From: Deltaproteobacteria bacterium
GTDB taxonomy: Bacteria > Myxococcota_A > Polyangia > JAAYKL01
Direction: 5' to 3'
DNA: 64,000 bases
Assembly (NCBI GenBank): GCA_028713995.1
Contig: JAQTNF010000002.1
Location: 417-64,416, forward strand
Shown here: positions 26,247 through 35,323 of the stretch, one piece after another
How positions within the stretch are numbered: the stretch's first letter is position 1
Layout of the letters: each line of letters starts with the position of its first letter
Notes under the pieces: model-generated
What the model was told of the DNA's origin: nothing
What the model saw: only the letters and a program-made list of their open reading frames with translations
Databases searched by the model: none
Made by a program: the position numbers and the translations under genes

Positions 26247-28226
26247 ATGGACGAACAGCATCCGCCTCCCCGAGAACCGGCTCCCGTCTCGCGCAGGGCT
26301 GCATTCTTCCGCCGCTTCGGTTTCCCTATTGCGCTCGTTCTCGTGGTCGCCGTGCATATCGGGCTCACGTTCTACTACGAGCGCCCGTCCATCGCGTTGG
26401 GCAAGGACCCGATCGCCTGGCTCGACTACGACACCCATATCGAGCAGAACTGGCGCGTCACAGAGGCGTTGAAGGGCTGGGGCAAGGCCTGGGCGTACGA
26501 CGTGCAGCTGCTTGCCGGGTTCCCGAACGGCACCATCTTCGACGCGGACAACAAGGGCTGGGAGCTGTGGACCTACGCCCTGTGGCGTCTGGGCGTGCCG
26601 CGGCCGCTCGGCCACAACCTGTTCGTCCTGTTCGGGCACCTCATGGTGCCGCTCGTCATGTTCTTCTCGGCGCGGCTCTTCGGCGCCGGCAAATGGCCCT
26701 CGCTGCTCGCCACCCTGCTCGGCACGGCCATCTGGTTCTTCGACGCGCTGCCCCACTGGTGCTGGTTCGTGGGCATGATCTCGTACGCCATCGCGGCCTA
26801 TGCGTTTGTGCTGCCGTTGGCGCTCTTCTACCGTTTCATCAAGGATGGGAAGTGGTGGCATATCGGCCTCGCGGCGCCGCTCATGGCCTGGGGCCACCTC
26901 GTCCACCCCTACACCTTCATGATGCTGGCGTTCCCCATGATCGCGCTCTACGCGCGCGCCTTCAAGCGCCTCGACTGGAAGCGCCACGCTGCGATCCTCG
27001 CGACCGCGGCGTTCGTGCTGGCGGTCAACTCCTACTGGCTCGTGACGGCGTTGCGCTTCTGGCACTACATCCTCAACTCGGCCTTCTACTGCCAGAGCAC
27101 GCTCTCGTTTTTGCTCACCGACTACATGGGCCTCGTACAGGAGCCCAAGGTCACGGGGGTCATCGGCAACCGCACGGGCTTCAGGTTCCTGGCGCTCGCC
27201 GCGGCGATCGTGATGCTCGTCCTGTGGCGCAAGGAGAAGGACGACCGGTTCCTGCCCTTCGTCGTGGGCCTCGCCGCGCTGCTCGGCATCACCTACCTCG
27301 GCGGCTACAGCCTCGTCTTCTCGCAGGTGCAGCCGTACCGGCACGCGCTGCCGGCCATGTTCCTGACCGTGATCCCGGCCGCGCTGCTCGTGGAGCGCAT
27401 CTGGAAGAGCGGCGTGCTGCGCAGGCTCCCGCGCCTCGCCTACGTGGCGTTCGGGCTCGTGCTCGTGGCGGCGGTTCCGCACCTCCTGCGCGACGTGCTC
27501 TACTTCGTGCCGGAGCTCCTTCCCTTGCCCAAGGATCTCACCGAAGACAAGGGCGAGATCGACAACCCGATCGTGTTCGGAAGCTTGGGATACCCCAGGC
27601 ACATGGAGTTCCGCCACCAGCCTCTTTACAAGGACTTCTCGGAGGTGGCGGCCTGGGTGGACAAGGCCTACGACGGCCAGGGCCGCATCCTCGTGGAGTG
27701 GTGGATCCTGGGCGAGCACCTCTCGTGGCGTACGCGCGCGCAGGTCCTCGGCGGGTTCCGCGAGATCAATTTGCAGCACTCCGCGGCCAACCTGTTTCGC
27801 AGAAACGACGAGGGCGACCTGCCCAAGGAGGAGATCCGGCAGTACCTCATCGACTACGCCGTGAAGTGGATCATCGTGACGCACGCGAAGCCCAAGTTCG
27901 AAAACCACCCGGATCTGTACGAGCCGGCGGGCTACGTGGCGCACCCCGGGAACCCGACCGACATGCGCCACCGCCTGTACAAGTCCAAGCTGCCGGTGTC
28001 CTACTTCGCGCAGAACCATGGGCGCGTGCGCGCGTCCATGAATCGCATCGAGGTGGCGCGGACCGATCCCAAGACGGACGTGGTGCTGCGCTTCCACTAC
28101 CTGGAGACGCTCGTGTGCAAGCCCGACTGCAGGATCGTGAAGGAGCCGCTCCCCAAGGATCCCGTGGGCTTCATCCGCGTGCCCGCCCCCCACTCGCGCA
28201 ACTTCGTTGTCGTGAACGGGTATTAG
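26247..28226 (+). CDS. Large multi-pass membrane protein (YfhO / glycosyltransferase-like)
   Basis: The 659-residue product has about eleven membrane segments in residues 20-430, then a soluble C-terminal domain of some 200 residues. The first loop carries acidic residues (DPIAWLDYDTHIEQNWR), as in GT-C-type glycosyltransferases and YfhO-like proteins, where an Asp near TM1 binds a lipid-linked sugar. The C-terminal part (RILVEWWILGEHLSWRTR and later) looks extracytoplasmic. Family membership is uncertain. It is divergent from a sulfatase-fold gene, with 79 bases between their start codons, so they may modify the same envelope polymer. Confidence 0.6.
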   Translation: MDEQHPPPREPAPVSRRAAFFRRFGFPIALVLVVAVHIGLTFYYERPSIALGKDPIAWLDYDTHIEQNWRVTEALKGWGKAWAYDVQLLAGFPNGTIFDADNKGWELWTYALWRLGVPRPLGHNLFVLFGHLMVPLVMFFSARLFGAGKWPSLLATLLGTAIWFFDALPHWCWFVGMISYAIAAYAFVLPLALFYRFIKDGKWWHIGLAAPLMAWGHLVHPYTFMMLAFPMIALYARAFKRLDWKRHAAILATAAFVLAVNSYWLVTALRFWHYILNSAFYCQSTLSFLLTDYMGLVQEPKVTGVIGNRTGFRFLALAAAIVMLVLWRKEKDDRFLPFVVGLAALLGITYLGGYSLVFSQVQPYRHALPAMFLTVIPAALLVERIWKSGVLRRLPRLAYVAFGLVLVAAVPHLLRDVLYFVPELLPLPKDLTEDKGEIDNPIVFGSLGYPRHMEFRHQPLYKDFSEVAAWVDKAYDGQGRILVEWWILGEHLSWRTRAQVLGGFREINLQHSAANLFRRNDEGDLPKEEIRQYLIDYAVKWIIVTHAKPKFENHPDLYEPAGYVAHPGNPTDMRHRLYKSKLPVSYFAQNHGRVRASMNRIEVARTDPKTDVVLRFHYLETLVCKPDCRIVKEPLPKDPVGFIRVPAPHSRNFVVVNGY

Positions 28227-28277
28227 AATGGGGCGACCAAGCCGGTGAGTTCGGTCCAAATCGACAAGGAGGAACGA

Positions 28278-28607
28278 ATGGCGAATTTCCCAGAAATCAT
28301 TGCGCGACATCCAGCCGCTGATCTTGGACTGGAAGGAGCGGAATCACACCTCGTACAAGCCGGCAACCAACAGCTCGTGTTCATGCATTTCACCCGCGAC
28401 GTTGAGGTCCCCGAGCACTCTCATGAGGCCCAGTGGGGCGTCGTACTGGATGGTGAAGTGGAGCTCATGGTTGAAGGCGAGTGGAAAGTGCTGCGCCGGG
28501 GCGACAACTACTTCCTCCCGGCCGGTGTTCGACACAGCGCTCGAATTCGCCGTGGGTACAGTGACGTTACTTTGTTCGACCAACGAGAGCGTTACAGCAT
28601 TCGATAG
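28278..28607 (+). CDS. Small cupin-fold protein
   Basis: The 109-residue product starts at ATG 28278 with AAGGAGG upstream. It is a single conserved cupin barrel, with the motif HSHEAQWGVVLDGEVELMVEGEW and the second motif GDNYFLPAGVRHSARI. The His-x-His and Glu metal ligands (HSH, E, then H in VRHSA) are present. Cupins of this size act as sugar or small-molecule binding proteins, or as isomerases. It is a single gene between the membrane protein and a toxin-antitoxin pair. 28608-28826 has no gene; one stretch ending at TAG 28798-28800 looks coding (FPESRLRELLEELS) but is a fragment. Confidence 0.8.
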   Translation: MANFPEIIARHPAADLGLEGAESHLVQAGNQQLVFMHFTRDVEVPEHSHEAQWGVVLDGEVELMVEGEWKVLRRGDNYFLPAGVRHSARIRRGYSDVTLFDQRERYSIR

Positions 28608-28826
28608 CCCCCGGTTCAGCAAGGATGTCCGGGTCCCGGCACCAGATCGACGCGTGCGGGCCCGCCATCGCCCACCGGCGCACACGACTTGATGGCGAGC
28701 GGGCGTGGTCCTTCGCGGTCACTGGTTTCCCGAGAGTCGCTTGCGCGAGCTGCTCGAGGAGCTGAGCTGCGCCAACATGGCCGAGTCGCCGAGCAGGTAG
28801 CGCCGGGAGGTTTCATGGGCGGAGGC

Positions 28827-29159
28827 TCACTCTTGGCGAGGGGGTGGCGAGAAGCCGCACGCCACGAGCAGAGCGTGTTCCACCTCGGGCCAACGGCCGG
28901 CCGGGAGCTCGGTGATCAACGCGCCGAGACGGGACCGCTGCGCGAGCCCAACGTGATCGAGATTCAGCGCGCACGCGACGAACATCCCGTCATCCGGTGT
29001 CAGCATCACCTCGCTGGCGATTCCGCGGATGGTCCTGGTTGCAGGAGCAACGATGATCTCGTTCAGCGAGTCTATGACCGCGTTGCGAGTGAGCAGGAGA
29101 ACCGGCCGTCGCTTGTCCGGCGCACCGAACGTGTACCAGCGGATCTCACCCCTGCGCAT
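28827..29159 (-). CDS. mazF: MazF/PemK-family toxin (endoribonuclease)
   Basis: The 110-residue product begins MRRGEIRWYTFGAPDKRRPVLL, the opening beta-strands of MazF/PemK mRNA interferases. It continues with VAPATRTIRG and LNLDHVGLAQRSRLG, where the catalytic Arg and Thr lie. It cleaves single-stranded mRNA when the antitoxin is degraded. Its ATG overlaps the last 14 bases of the upstream antitoxin gene. No frame interruption is visible, so the pair looks intact. Confidence 0.85.
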   Translation of the reverse strand: MRRGEIRWYTFGAPDKRRPVLLLTRNAVIDSLNEIIVAPATRTIRGIASEVMLTPDDGMFVACALNLDHVGLAQRSRLGALITELPAGRWPEVEHALLVACGFSPPPRQE

Positions 29160-29373
29160 CGACGTCTTCCCACCCCTCGCCTTCCCAGGCGAGCGCGTCT
29201 TCGTCGCACCGGAACTCTTCCGCCGACGGCGGTGCCGTCCGGTAAGCGGCTACGTCCGAGTCGCCGCCGAGGGAAGCCGCTCCGAGTGCGAGTCTGGCCA
29301 GGCGAACCTGCTCGTCGTGCGTGAGCTTCTGTATGATCGGCCAGAGATCCGCGGCTCTGATATCGGAACTCAT
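29146..29373 (-). CDS. Antitoxin partner of the MazF-like toxin
   Basis: This 75-residue protein starts at ATG 29373 with GGGAGGAAA upstream. Its N-terminus (ADLWPIIQKLTHDEQVRLARLAL) is helical, and it ends in an acidic tail (CDEDALAWEGEGWEDVDAQ) that could wrap the basic toxin. This architecture is common for antitoxins paired with MazF-like toxins outside the AbrB class. It lies immediately upstream of, and overlaps, the toxin gene, the usual order. The longer frame upstream shadows the next gene. Confidence 0.75.
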   Translation of the reverse strand: MSSDIRAADLWPIIQKLTHDEQVRLARLALGAASLGGDSDVAAYRTAPPSAEEFRCDEDALAWEGEGWEDVDAQG

Positions 29374-29495
29374 CGCATTTCCTCCCCGGGACGGCGCTCC
29401 CAGCGGCCATCCGTTCGACTTCTTGAAACAGTTTATCATGAACGGGTAATCCCCGGCCACATCGCCGAGCGTGGAGCAGACCGCGCGTGGGCCCC

Positions 29496-31895
29496 TTATC
29501 CCGCCTTGCGGGCGAAGAGCGCGAGGGACAGGGCCGCGAGGCCGTAAGCCGCGACCGCGATCGCGGCGAGCGCCTTGAACCCGAGGAAGATGCTCAGCGG
29601 CAGCGCGGCGACCGAGCCGAGCACCGAGGCGAAGCCGTTCACCGACACGGCCCACGGCACGAGCCGCTCGCCCCCTTCGCGTCCGAGGAGCGCGCGCAGG
29701 CCGGACGGAAAGAAGAACCCCATGGCGAGACCGAGCGGCGCCACGAGCAGGGCCGCGAGCAGGCCGCGCGAAAAGAGCCCGGCGCCCGCCGCGACCGCCG
29801 CGTCGAAGGCGAGGGGTGATACGGCGAAGACGAGGACCGCGGACGCGACGAGGAGTCCGAGGGCCGGCAGCGGCCCGCGGCGGAAGCGATCGGTGAGGAA
29901 GCTGCCCGCGCCGGACGAGACGAGCAGTCCGGCGAGCACGACCGCCGTGGACGCGCCGGGCGAGCCCACGAAGATGGAGAAGCGGTTCATGATGCCGATC
30001 TCGAGCAGCATGTAGGCCACGCCCACGAGGAAGAAATACGGCAGCACGAACGCAAGCGGCCGCTCCTCGCCAAGGCGTCGGCGCAGGATCGCCACGGGCG
30101 CCACGATGAGGGCGAGCGCGAGCAGGATCGTGCCCAGCCAGAACGCCTTGAGCAGCACGATGTTGTCCTGCATCGGCACGCGGATCTGGCCCGACAGCCA
30201 GCCCGAGAGCAGGTAGTACGGCTTGTCGTCCGTGGGCAGGGACATGAGCTCCGCCTGTGCGCGCCGCGCGGCCTCGCCGCCCGCCACGGCCCTGAAATAC
30301 CGCTCGAACATGGGGTTCACCGTGCCGCCCGTGAGATGCACGATGCTCAAGGGCGCGTCGATGTGCAGGCCCCAGCGCTCCCACGGCGGCATGGACACGC
30401 CGCTCGGGGCCTCGCGCATGGCCGCGACGGCGAGCGACTCCACCTCGGCCACTTCGAACGGCGCGCGCTTGACGAGCACGGCCGCGGCGCCGCTCTGCTT
30501 GAACGCGGCCACGTGCCGCGACGGCTCCTTGACGCCGAGACGCATGAGGGCCTCGGACGCGATCGCCGTCAGCCGCAGGTGCTCGGCACCGAAGCGCACC
30601 ACGGCCAGCACGCCGTCGGGCTTGAGCGCGCGCAGGTAGTCCTCGAACGCGTTGATCGTGTAGAGGTACTCCTCCACCATGTTGAAGGAGCCCGTGGCGT
30701 GCACGGTGAGCGTGTCCACCCCCGACATCTGGATCACGTCGAAGCGTAGGTCCGTGCCCTTCACGTAGCTGCGGCCGTCGCCGTGCACGAGCGACACGCG
30801 CTCTTGCTCGAGCGGCCAGCCCACGAAATGCGCGAACGGCCCCTGTACGGCGCGGATCGTGCTCGAGTTGATCTCCACGCCCACCACGCGCCGCGCGCCC
30901 CAGTGCAGGGCCGTCTGGATGTCCGTGCCGCCGCCGGCGCCGATGACGAGCACGTCCTTGGGGGCGCCCTTGACGCGGTAGGCGAGCCCGTAGATCGAGT
31001 CCTCGAACAGCCCCTTGCCCCAGCCGCGCCGGCCCTGATCCTCGATGAGGAGGGTGGTGGCGCCCGCGTCCACGGCCACCACCTTGTAGTCTGCCGTTTC
31101 TGGCGTGCGCAGGCGCGCCTTCCCCGGCTGGTCCCACACCTCGATGCGCGCCACCAGGTTCCATTCGTCGAACTCGCGCGTCCACTGCGGCTGCTTGTCG
31201 CGGGCCGCGTCGAGCATGCCGAGGCCGATGGCGTCTCGCGGGTCGACCGTGAACGGCAGGAGCCCGGGAGCGACCGGCAGCAGAGCCGACGCTGCGACGG
31301 CGAGCGAGGCGCCCGTGAGGGCCACGGCGCGGCTTCCGGGCGCGGCGAGGAGCGCTCCGCCGAGGGCCGCAGCCAGGGCCGAGAGCAGGATGACCCGTTG
31401 TGCGCCCAACGGCCCGATGAGCAGCACGATGAGCACGGCGCCGAGGCCCGACCCGGCCATGTTGAAGAAATAGATCCGACCGATCCGCTCCGCGCCCGCC
31501 GAGAACACCACGGCGAAGAAGAGGCCGGCCAGCACGTAGGGCGCGGTGCACGGAAGCAGGATCTCGAGCACGAGCGCGATGATCCCGTCGCCCCCGGCCA
31601 AGACCACGTCCCACGACACGCGCGCGAAAAGCGCGTTCGCGCCCACCATGGCAACGGCTTCGAGCACGGCCAGGAGGGCCAGGGAGCGGCGCGGGTTCGC
31701 GCGGCAAAGGGCCGGGGCGAGCGACAGGATCATGGCCCCGATCCCGAAACCGGCCATGCCCAGGCTGATGCCGGTGTACGCGAGCAGGGGCGGCAGCGAG
31801 TAGGCAAAGGCCCGGACCTGTGCCATCTCGTAGAGCAGCACCGCGGCGGACATGAGGAAGACGCCGACGTTCAACACAGCGCGGAAGTCTGGCAC
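29496..31895 (-). CDS. Membrane protein with spermidine-synthase-like core (paralogue A)
   Basis: The 799-residue product has about seven N-terminal membrane segments, a central Rossmann methyltransferase-like domain, and about six C-terminal membrane segments. The core has the nucleotide loop VLVIGAGGGTD and the acidic VGVEIN of aminopropyltransferases. The catalytic stretch, DSTDP in spermidine synthase, reads QMSGVDT, so the first Asp is lost. It aligns without gaps to the divergent paralogue from the first residue if GTG 31895 is the start (VPDFRAVLNVGVFLMSAAVLLYE against MPMSKRAVVAGIAIVSAVTLCYE, each read in parts). Earlier ATGs would overlap the neighbour. Function is unknown. Confidence 0.7.
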   Translation of the reverse strand: MPDFRAVLNVGVFLMSAAVLLYEMAQVRAFAYSLPPLLAYTGISLGMAGFGIGAMILSLAPALCRANPRRSLALLAVLEAVAMVGANALFARVSWDVVLAGGDGIIALVLEILLPCTAPYVLAGLFFAVVFSAGAERIGRIYFFNMAGSGLGAVLIVLLIGPLGAQRVILLSALAAALGGALLAAPGSRAVALTGASLAVAASALLPVAPGLLPFTVDPRDAIGLGMLDAARDKQPQWTREFDEWNLVARIEVWDQPGKARLRTPETADYKVVAVDAGATTLLIEDQGRRGWGKGLFEDSIYGLAYRVKGAPKDVLVIGAGGGTDIQTALHWGARRVVGVEINSSTIRAVQGPFAHFVGWPLEQERVSLVHGDGRSYVKGTDLRFDVIQMSGVDTLTVHATGSFNMVEEYLYTINAFEDYLRALKPDGVLAVVRFGAEHLRLTAIASEALMRLGVKEPSRHVAAFKQSGAAAVLVKRAPFEVAEVESLAVAAMREAPSGVSMPPWERWGLHIDAPLSIVHLTGGTVNPMFERYFRAVAGGEAARRAQAELMSLPTDDKPYYLLSGWLSGQIRVPMQDNIVLLKAFWLGTILLALALIVAPVAILRRRLGEERPLAFVLPYFFLVGVAYMLLEIGIMNRFSIFVGSPGASTAVVLAGLLVSSGAGSFLTDRFRRGPLPALGLLVASAVLVFAVSPLAFDAAVAAGAGLFSRGLLAALLVAPLGLAMGFFFPSGLRALLGREGGERLVPWAVSVNGFASVLGSVAALPLSIFLGFKALAAIAVAAYGLAALSLALFARKAG

Positions 31896-31904
31896 GCGGC
31901 TTGC
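31890..31904 (+). promoter_or_regulatory. Sigma-54-like promoter TGGCACG-N4-TTGC
   Basis: The sequence TGGCACGCGGCTTGC has GG and GC at the exact 10-base spacing of -24/-12 promoters. It points at the gene starting at 31939; the expected start site is near 31915. A weaker sigma-70-type -10 (CATAAT, 31915-31920) is an alternative. A sigma-54 activator gene lies 5 kb away. Confidence 0.55.
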
Positions 31905-31938
31905 CAAACGCCAACATAATTTGTTACGCACACCAGTC

Positions 31939-34386
31939 ATGCCGATGAGCAAACGCGCCGTCGTCGCCGGGATCGCCATCGTCTCGGCGGTGACCCTGTG
32001 CTACGAGGTGGTGCAGATTCGCATTTTCTCGTTCTCGCTCCACCCGGTCATCGCCTACTCGGCCATCTCGCTCGCCATGCTGGGCTTCGGCCTCGGCGCC
32101 ACCCTGCTCGCGCTCCGGCCGCGTTCGAATCGCGACGATCTGCCGCGCCGCGTGGGCATCGCGTGCCTGGCGCTCGCCGCTTCCATGCTTCTCGTCAACG
32201 CCCTGTTCGCGCGCGTCTCGAGCGACGTCATGCAGACCGGCACCTTGAACGTGAACCTGGGCTACACCGTGCTGGCGCTCTTGCCGTGCATCGTCCCGTA
32301 CTTCCTGGCCGGGCTCGTCACCGCGCTCCTCCTCGAGTCGGAGCTGGCCCGCGTGGGGCGCCTCTACTTCTGGAACCTGCTCGGTGCCGCGGCGGGCTGC
32401 GTGCTCGTCATCCCGCTCCTGCGCCCGCTCGGCGCCGAGACGCTCGTGTTCCTGGGCGCGCTCGCCGCGACCGTGGCCGGCCTCGTCTTCCTCGCCGGCA
32501 CGGCGACCCGGCTCAAGTGGATCGCGCTCGGCATGGCGGCGCTCATCGCCGCGGGCCTGCCCTTTGCCCGGACCATCCTGCCCTTTCAGCCAGACTCCAA
32601 CGAGTACCTCACCTTGTACGAGGTGCTCGACGAGGCGCGCGGCACCCCAAAGCCCGTGCGCGAATGGACCGAGTGGGATCCGGTCGGGCGCATCGACGTG
32701 CTGCGTCACAGCATGCCGCACCTCTCCTTGAGTGAGCCCACCGAGTACCGCATGATCACCATCGACGGCGGGGCCATGACCATGCTGCTCAAGGACACGG
32801 GCAAGCCCGGCTGGGCCGCGGACGTCTTCGAGCGCAGCATGTACGGCGCTGCCTATTACCTGCGGCCGCACCCGGACAAGGTGCTCGTCATCGGCGCGGG
32901 CGGCGGCACGGACGTGGACACGGCGCTGCACTTCGGGGCGAGGAAGATCACGGCCGTCGAGATCTCGGGCAGCACGGTACGGGCCGTCGGCGGGCCTTAC
33001 GCCGCGTTCGCCGCGTGGCCGCAGAAGAAGGACCGCGTCCGGCTCGTCAACGCGGACGGCCGCAGCTTCGCCAAGCGCACTTCCGAGCGCTACGACGTGC
33101 TCCAGATGAGCGGCGTGGACACCATGACCATGCACTCGGCCGGGTCCATGGTGACGGCCGAGGACTATCTCTACACGGTCGAGGCGTTCACCGATTTCCT
33201 GAACGTGCTCGACCGGGACGGCATCCTCTCGGTCATGCGCTTCGGCGACGAGGCCATGAACCTGTCCGCGATCGCGGCGCAGGCCCTGCGGCGCCTGGGC
33301 GTTGCGCGGCCGACGGCCAACATCGCGGCCCTGCACCAGAGCTACATGGCCGGCATCGTGGTGAGCAAGCGCCCGTTCACCGCCGCCGAGTTGGCCGGGC
33401 TCGCGCGCATCGAGGATCGCCTTGAGCCCACGGGCGTGCGCATCCCGCACTACGACGCCGTCGGCGTGAAGCTCTCCGACCCGGTGCAGATGCTCTATCC
33501 GCGAGGAAGGACGCCCTCCGAGCGCTACGAGCGTTTCTTCAAAGAGATGTCCGCAGGCCGCGAGACGCAGGCGCTCTCCGGCCTGGGAAGCTCGTTCGTG
33601 GTGCCCACGGACGACCACCCGTACTACATGCTCGGCATGTGGGCGAACAGCTACAGGCGCGGGAACGCGGCGCATCCGGTGCTCGACCTGCTCGTGGCGT
33701 CCTCGGGCGTCATTTTCGTCGCGTCGCTCGCGCTCATCTTTCTTCCCGTCTTCTCGGTGAAGCGGCGCAGCCGCGTCGGCGCCCGCCCGCTCGCGTCGGT
33801 GCTCGCTTACTTCTTCGGCCTGGGCGCGTGCTTCATGCTCCTCGAGGTGGGCCTCATCCACCGCGTGATCGTGTTCGTGGGCACGCCCGGCGCCGCGGTC
33901 AGCGTGGTGCTGGCCGCCATCCTGAGCTCGTCCGGCGTGGGCAGCCGCGTCTCGGATCTCGTGGGCTGGAAGGACTCGCGCCGCCTCCTGTTCGCCCTCG
34001 GCGGGCTCGTCGTGGTGGCGTTCCTTTACGCGTTCGGCGCCGGGGCCTTGTTCGAGCGGCTCTTCCACCTGCCCGACTGGGGGCGCTTCATCGCCGCGGC
34101 CCTGGCCCTCGCGCCCGCGGGGTTCTTCATGGGATGGTTCTTCCCGGTGGGCCTGCGCCTCGCCGGCGCACGATCCGAGGCGCTCGTGCCGTGGGCCATC
34201 GCGGTGAACGGGTTCGCCTCGGTGACGGGCTCGCTCGCCGCCCTGCCGCTCAGCCTGGTCTTCGGCTTCCGCGGCGTGTTCCTCTTCGCGCTTATGGGCT
34301 ACGCCCTCGTGGTGCTGGCCTATCTGCCCTTCGCCCGCGCTCCGGGCGGGCCGAAACCGGTTGAGGTCGCACCGGCCGCGATGTAA
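31939..34386 (+). CDS. Membrane protein with spermidine-synthase-like core (paralogue B)
   Basis: This 815-residue protein repeats the plan of its divergent neighbour: N-terminal membrane segments, the Rossmann core (VLVIGAGGGTDVDTALHF near residue 315), the altered catalytic segment YDVLQMSGVDT, then C-terminal membrane segments. Both copies therefore share the same departure from the DSTDP motif. The soluble core probably faces the cytoplasm. I used ATG 31939; ATG 31945 is an option, and neither has a ribosome-binding site. It is followed 14 bases later by a UbiA prenyltransferase gene, a possible functional link through a lipid or quinone substrate. Confidence 0.72.
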   Translation: MPMSKRAVVAGIAIVSAVTLCYEVVQIRIFSFSLHPVIAYSAISLAMLGFGLGATLLALRPRSNRDDLPRRVGIACLALAASMLLVNALFARVSSDVMQTGTLNVNLGYTVLALLPCIVPYFLAGLVTALLLESELARVGRLYFWNLLGAAAGCVLVIPLLRPLGAETLVFLGALAATVAGLVFLAGTATRLKWIALGMAALIAAGLPFARTILPFQPDSNEYLTLYEVLDEARGTPKPVREWTEWDPVGRIDVLRHSMPHLSLSEPTEYRMITIDGGAMTMLLKDTGKPGWAADVFERSMYGAAYYLRPHPDKVLVIGAGGGTDVDTALHFGARKITAVEISGSTVRAVGGPYAAFAAWPQKKDRVRLVNADGRSFAKRTSERYDVLQMSGVDTMTMHSAGSMVTAEDYLYTVEAFTDFLNVLDRDGILSVMRFGDEAMNLSAIAAQALRRLGVARPTANIAALHQSYMAGIVVSKRPFTAAELAGLARIEDRLEPTGVRIPHYDAVGVKLSDPVQMLYPRGRTPSERYERFFKEMSAGRETQALSGLGSSFVVPTDDHPYYMLGMWANSYRRGNAAHPVLDLLVASSGVIFVASLALIFLPVFSVKRRSRVGARPLASVLAYFFGLGACFMLLEVGLIHRVIVFVGTPGAAVSVVLAAILSSSGVGSRVSDLVGWKDSRRLLFALGGLVVVAFLYAFGAGALFERLFHLPDWGRFIAAALALAPAGFFMGWFFPVGLRLAGARSEALVPWAIAVNGFASVTGSLAALPLSLVFGFRGVFLFALMGYALVVLAYLPFARAPGGPKPVEVAPAAM

Positions 34387-34390
34387 TACT
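34384..34390 (+). promoter_or_regulatory. -10-like TAATACT, 10 bases before the UbiA ATG
   Basis: TAATACT overlaps the stop codon of the preceding gene (TAA) and lies ten bases before ATG 34401. The UbiA start has no ribosome-binding site. The gene could also be read from the upstream transcript. Confidence 0.3.
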
Positions 34391-34400
34391 GCGGCCAAGC

Positions 34401-35270
34401 ATGTACGCTGCCCTCAAGATCCTTTTCGACGTGGCTTTCTTCCGCCTGCGAAGGCTCGAGATGGCCAATCTGGCCGCGGCGGGCAGCATCATGCTCGCCC
34501 TGCGCATGGACTTTCTCGACGCGGGAGTGCGCCTGGCGTTCGGCGGCCTCCTCAACGTGCTCGCGTACCTCACCAACGACTATTTCGACGTCGACCAGGA
34601 CCTGGCCTCGCCCAACAAGGATCACGCCAAGGTGGCCTTCCTCAAGGCGCACATGCGCGCGGCCCTGTGGGCGCAGATTGTCCTCGCGGCGATCCTGGCG
34701 GCAGCCGGATTGGCATGGAGCCCGGGGCTCGTCGTCGCGCTCGTCACCGGGGCGGGCATCTGCTGGCTGTACTCATGGAAGCTCAAGCACGCCCCGTACC
34801 TGGATGTCCTGGCCATGATCGTGTGGGGGCTCACCATGCCGCTCGTGGGGTTCCCGCTCGACAGCGTGCTCGGCTGGTGCCTCATCGGGCAGCTCGGGCT
34901 CTCGTCGGCGGTGTTCGAGTCGATTCAGGTCATCCGCGACTACGACGAGGACGCCCGCTCGGGCGTGCGCACCACGGCCGTGCGCCTGGGCGAGCGCGGC
35001 ACGCTCCTGCTCATCCGCGCGTTGATGGTGACAGGCGCGGTGTACGCCACCTGTCTGCTCTCGCGCTGGCTTGGCCCGCTCCTGCTCGCGGCGTTGTTCA
35101 TTCGGCTCAAGACCGGCCGGGCCGATCGATACTGGAACCAGGTCCGCCTGATGCTCGGCCTCGGCTGGCTCGCCATCGTGGGCCGGATCTTCTGGACCGG
35201 ATCGTCGGACGGCCTCCTGTTCTCGGCCGGTCCGGGCCGAACCATCCCGTTCCTCGCGTTCCTGAATTGA
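34401..35270 (+). CDS. UbiA-family prenyltransferase
   Basis: The 289-residue product has about eight membrane segments. The first Asp-rich motif is NDYFDVDQD (NDxxDxxxD) and the second is IQVIRDYDEDARSGVRT (DxxxD type), both complete, so magnesium and prenyl-diphosphate binding are expected. UbiA proteins attach a prenyl chain to an aromatic ring or a sugar phosphate in quinone, heme or archaeal-type lipid synthesis. The acceptor cannot be told from sequence. No other quinone or heme gene is near; the upstream neighbours are spermidine-synthase-like membrane proteins. Confidence 0.83.
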   Translation: MYAALKILFDVAFFRLRRLEMANLAAAGSIMLALRMDFLDAGVRLAFGGLLNVLAYLTNDYFDVDQDLASPNKDHAKVAFLKAHMRAALWAQIVLAAILAAAGLAWSPGLVVALVTGAGICWLYSWKLKHAPYLDVLAMIVWGLTMPLVGFPLDSVLGWCLIGQLGLSSAVFESIQVIRDYDEDARSGVRTTAVRLGERGTLLLIRALMVTGAVYATCLLSRWLGPLLLAALFIRLKTGRADRYWNQVRLMLGLGWLAIVGRIFWTGSSDGLLFSAGPGRTIPFLAFLN

Positions 35271-35323
35271 GTGGAATCGAGACCGAACTCGCGGCCAGAG
35301 CGACCGGCGCCGAACTTTTGCCC

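Noticed and set aside
28640..28800. Possible short gene between the cupin and the toxin gene
   Set aside because: A coding-like phrase ends at TAG 28798-28800, but there is no start codon in a suitable place and no upstream domain.
29496..34386. Annotation of the paired genes as spermidine synthases
   Set aside because: The fold is related, but the catalytic DSTDP segment is QMSGVDT in both and the proteins carry membrane domains on each side.
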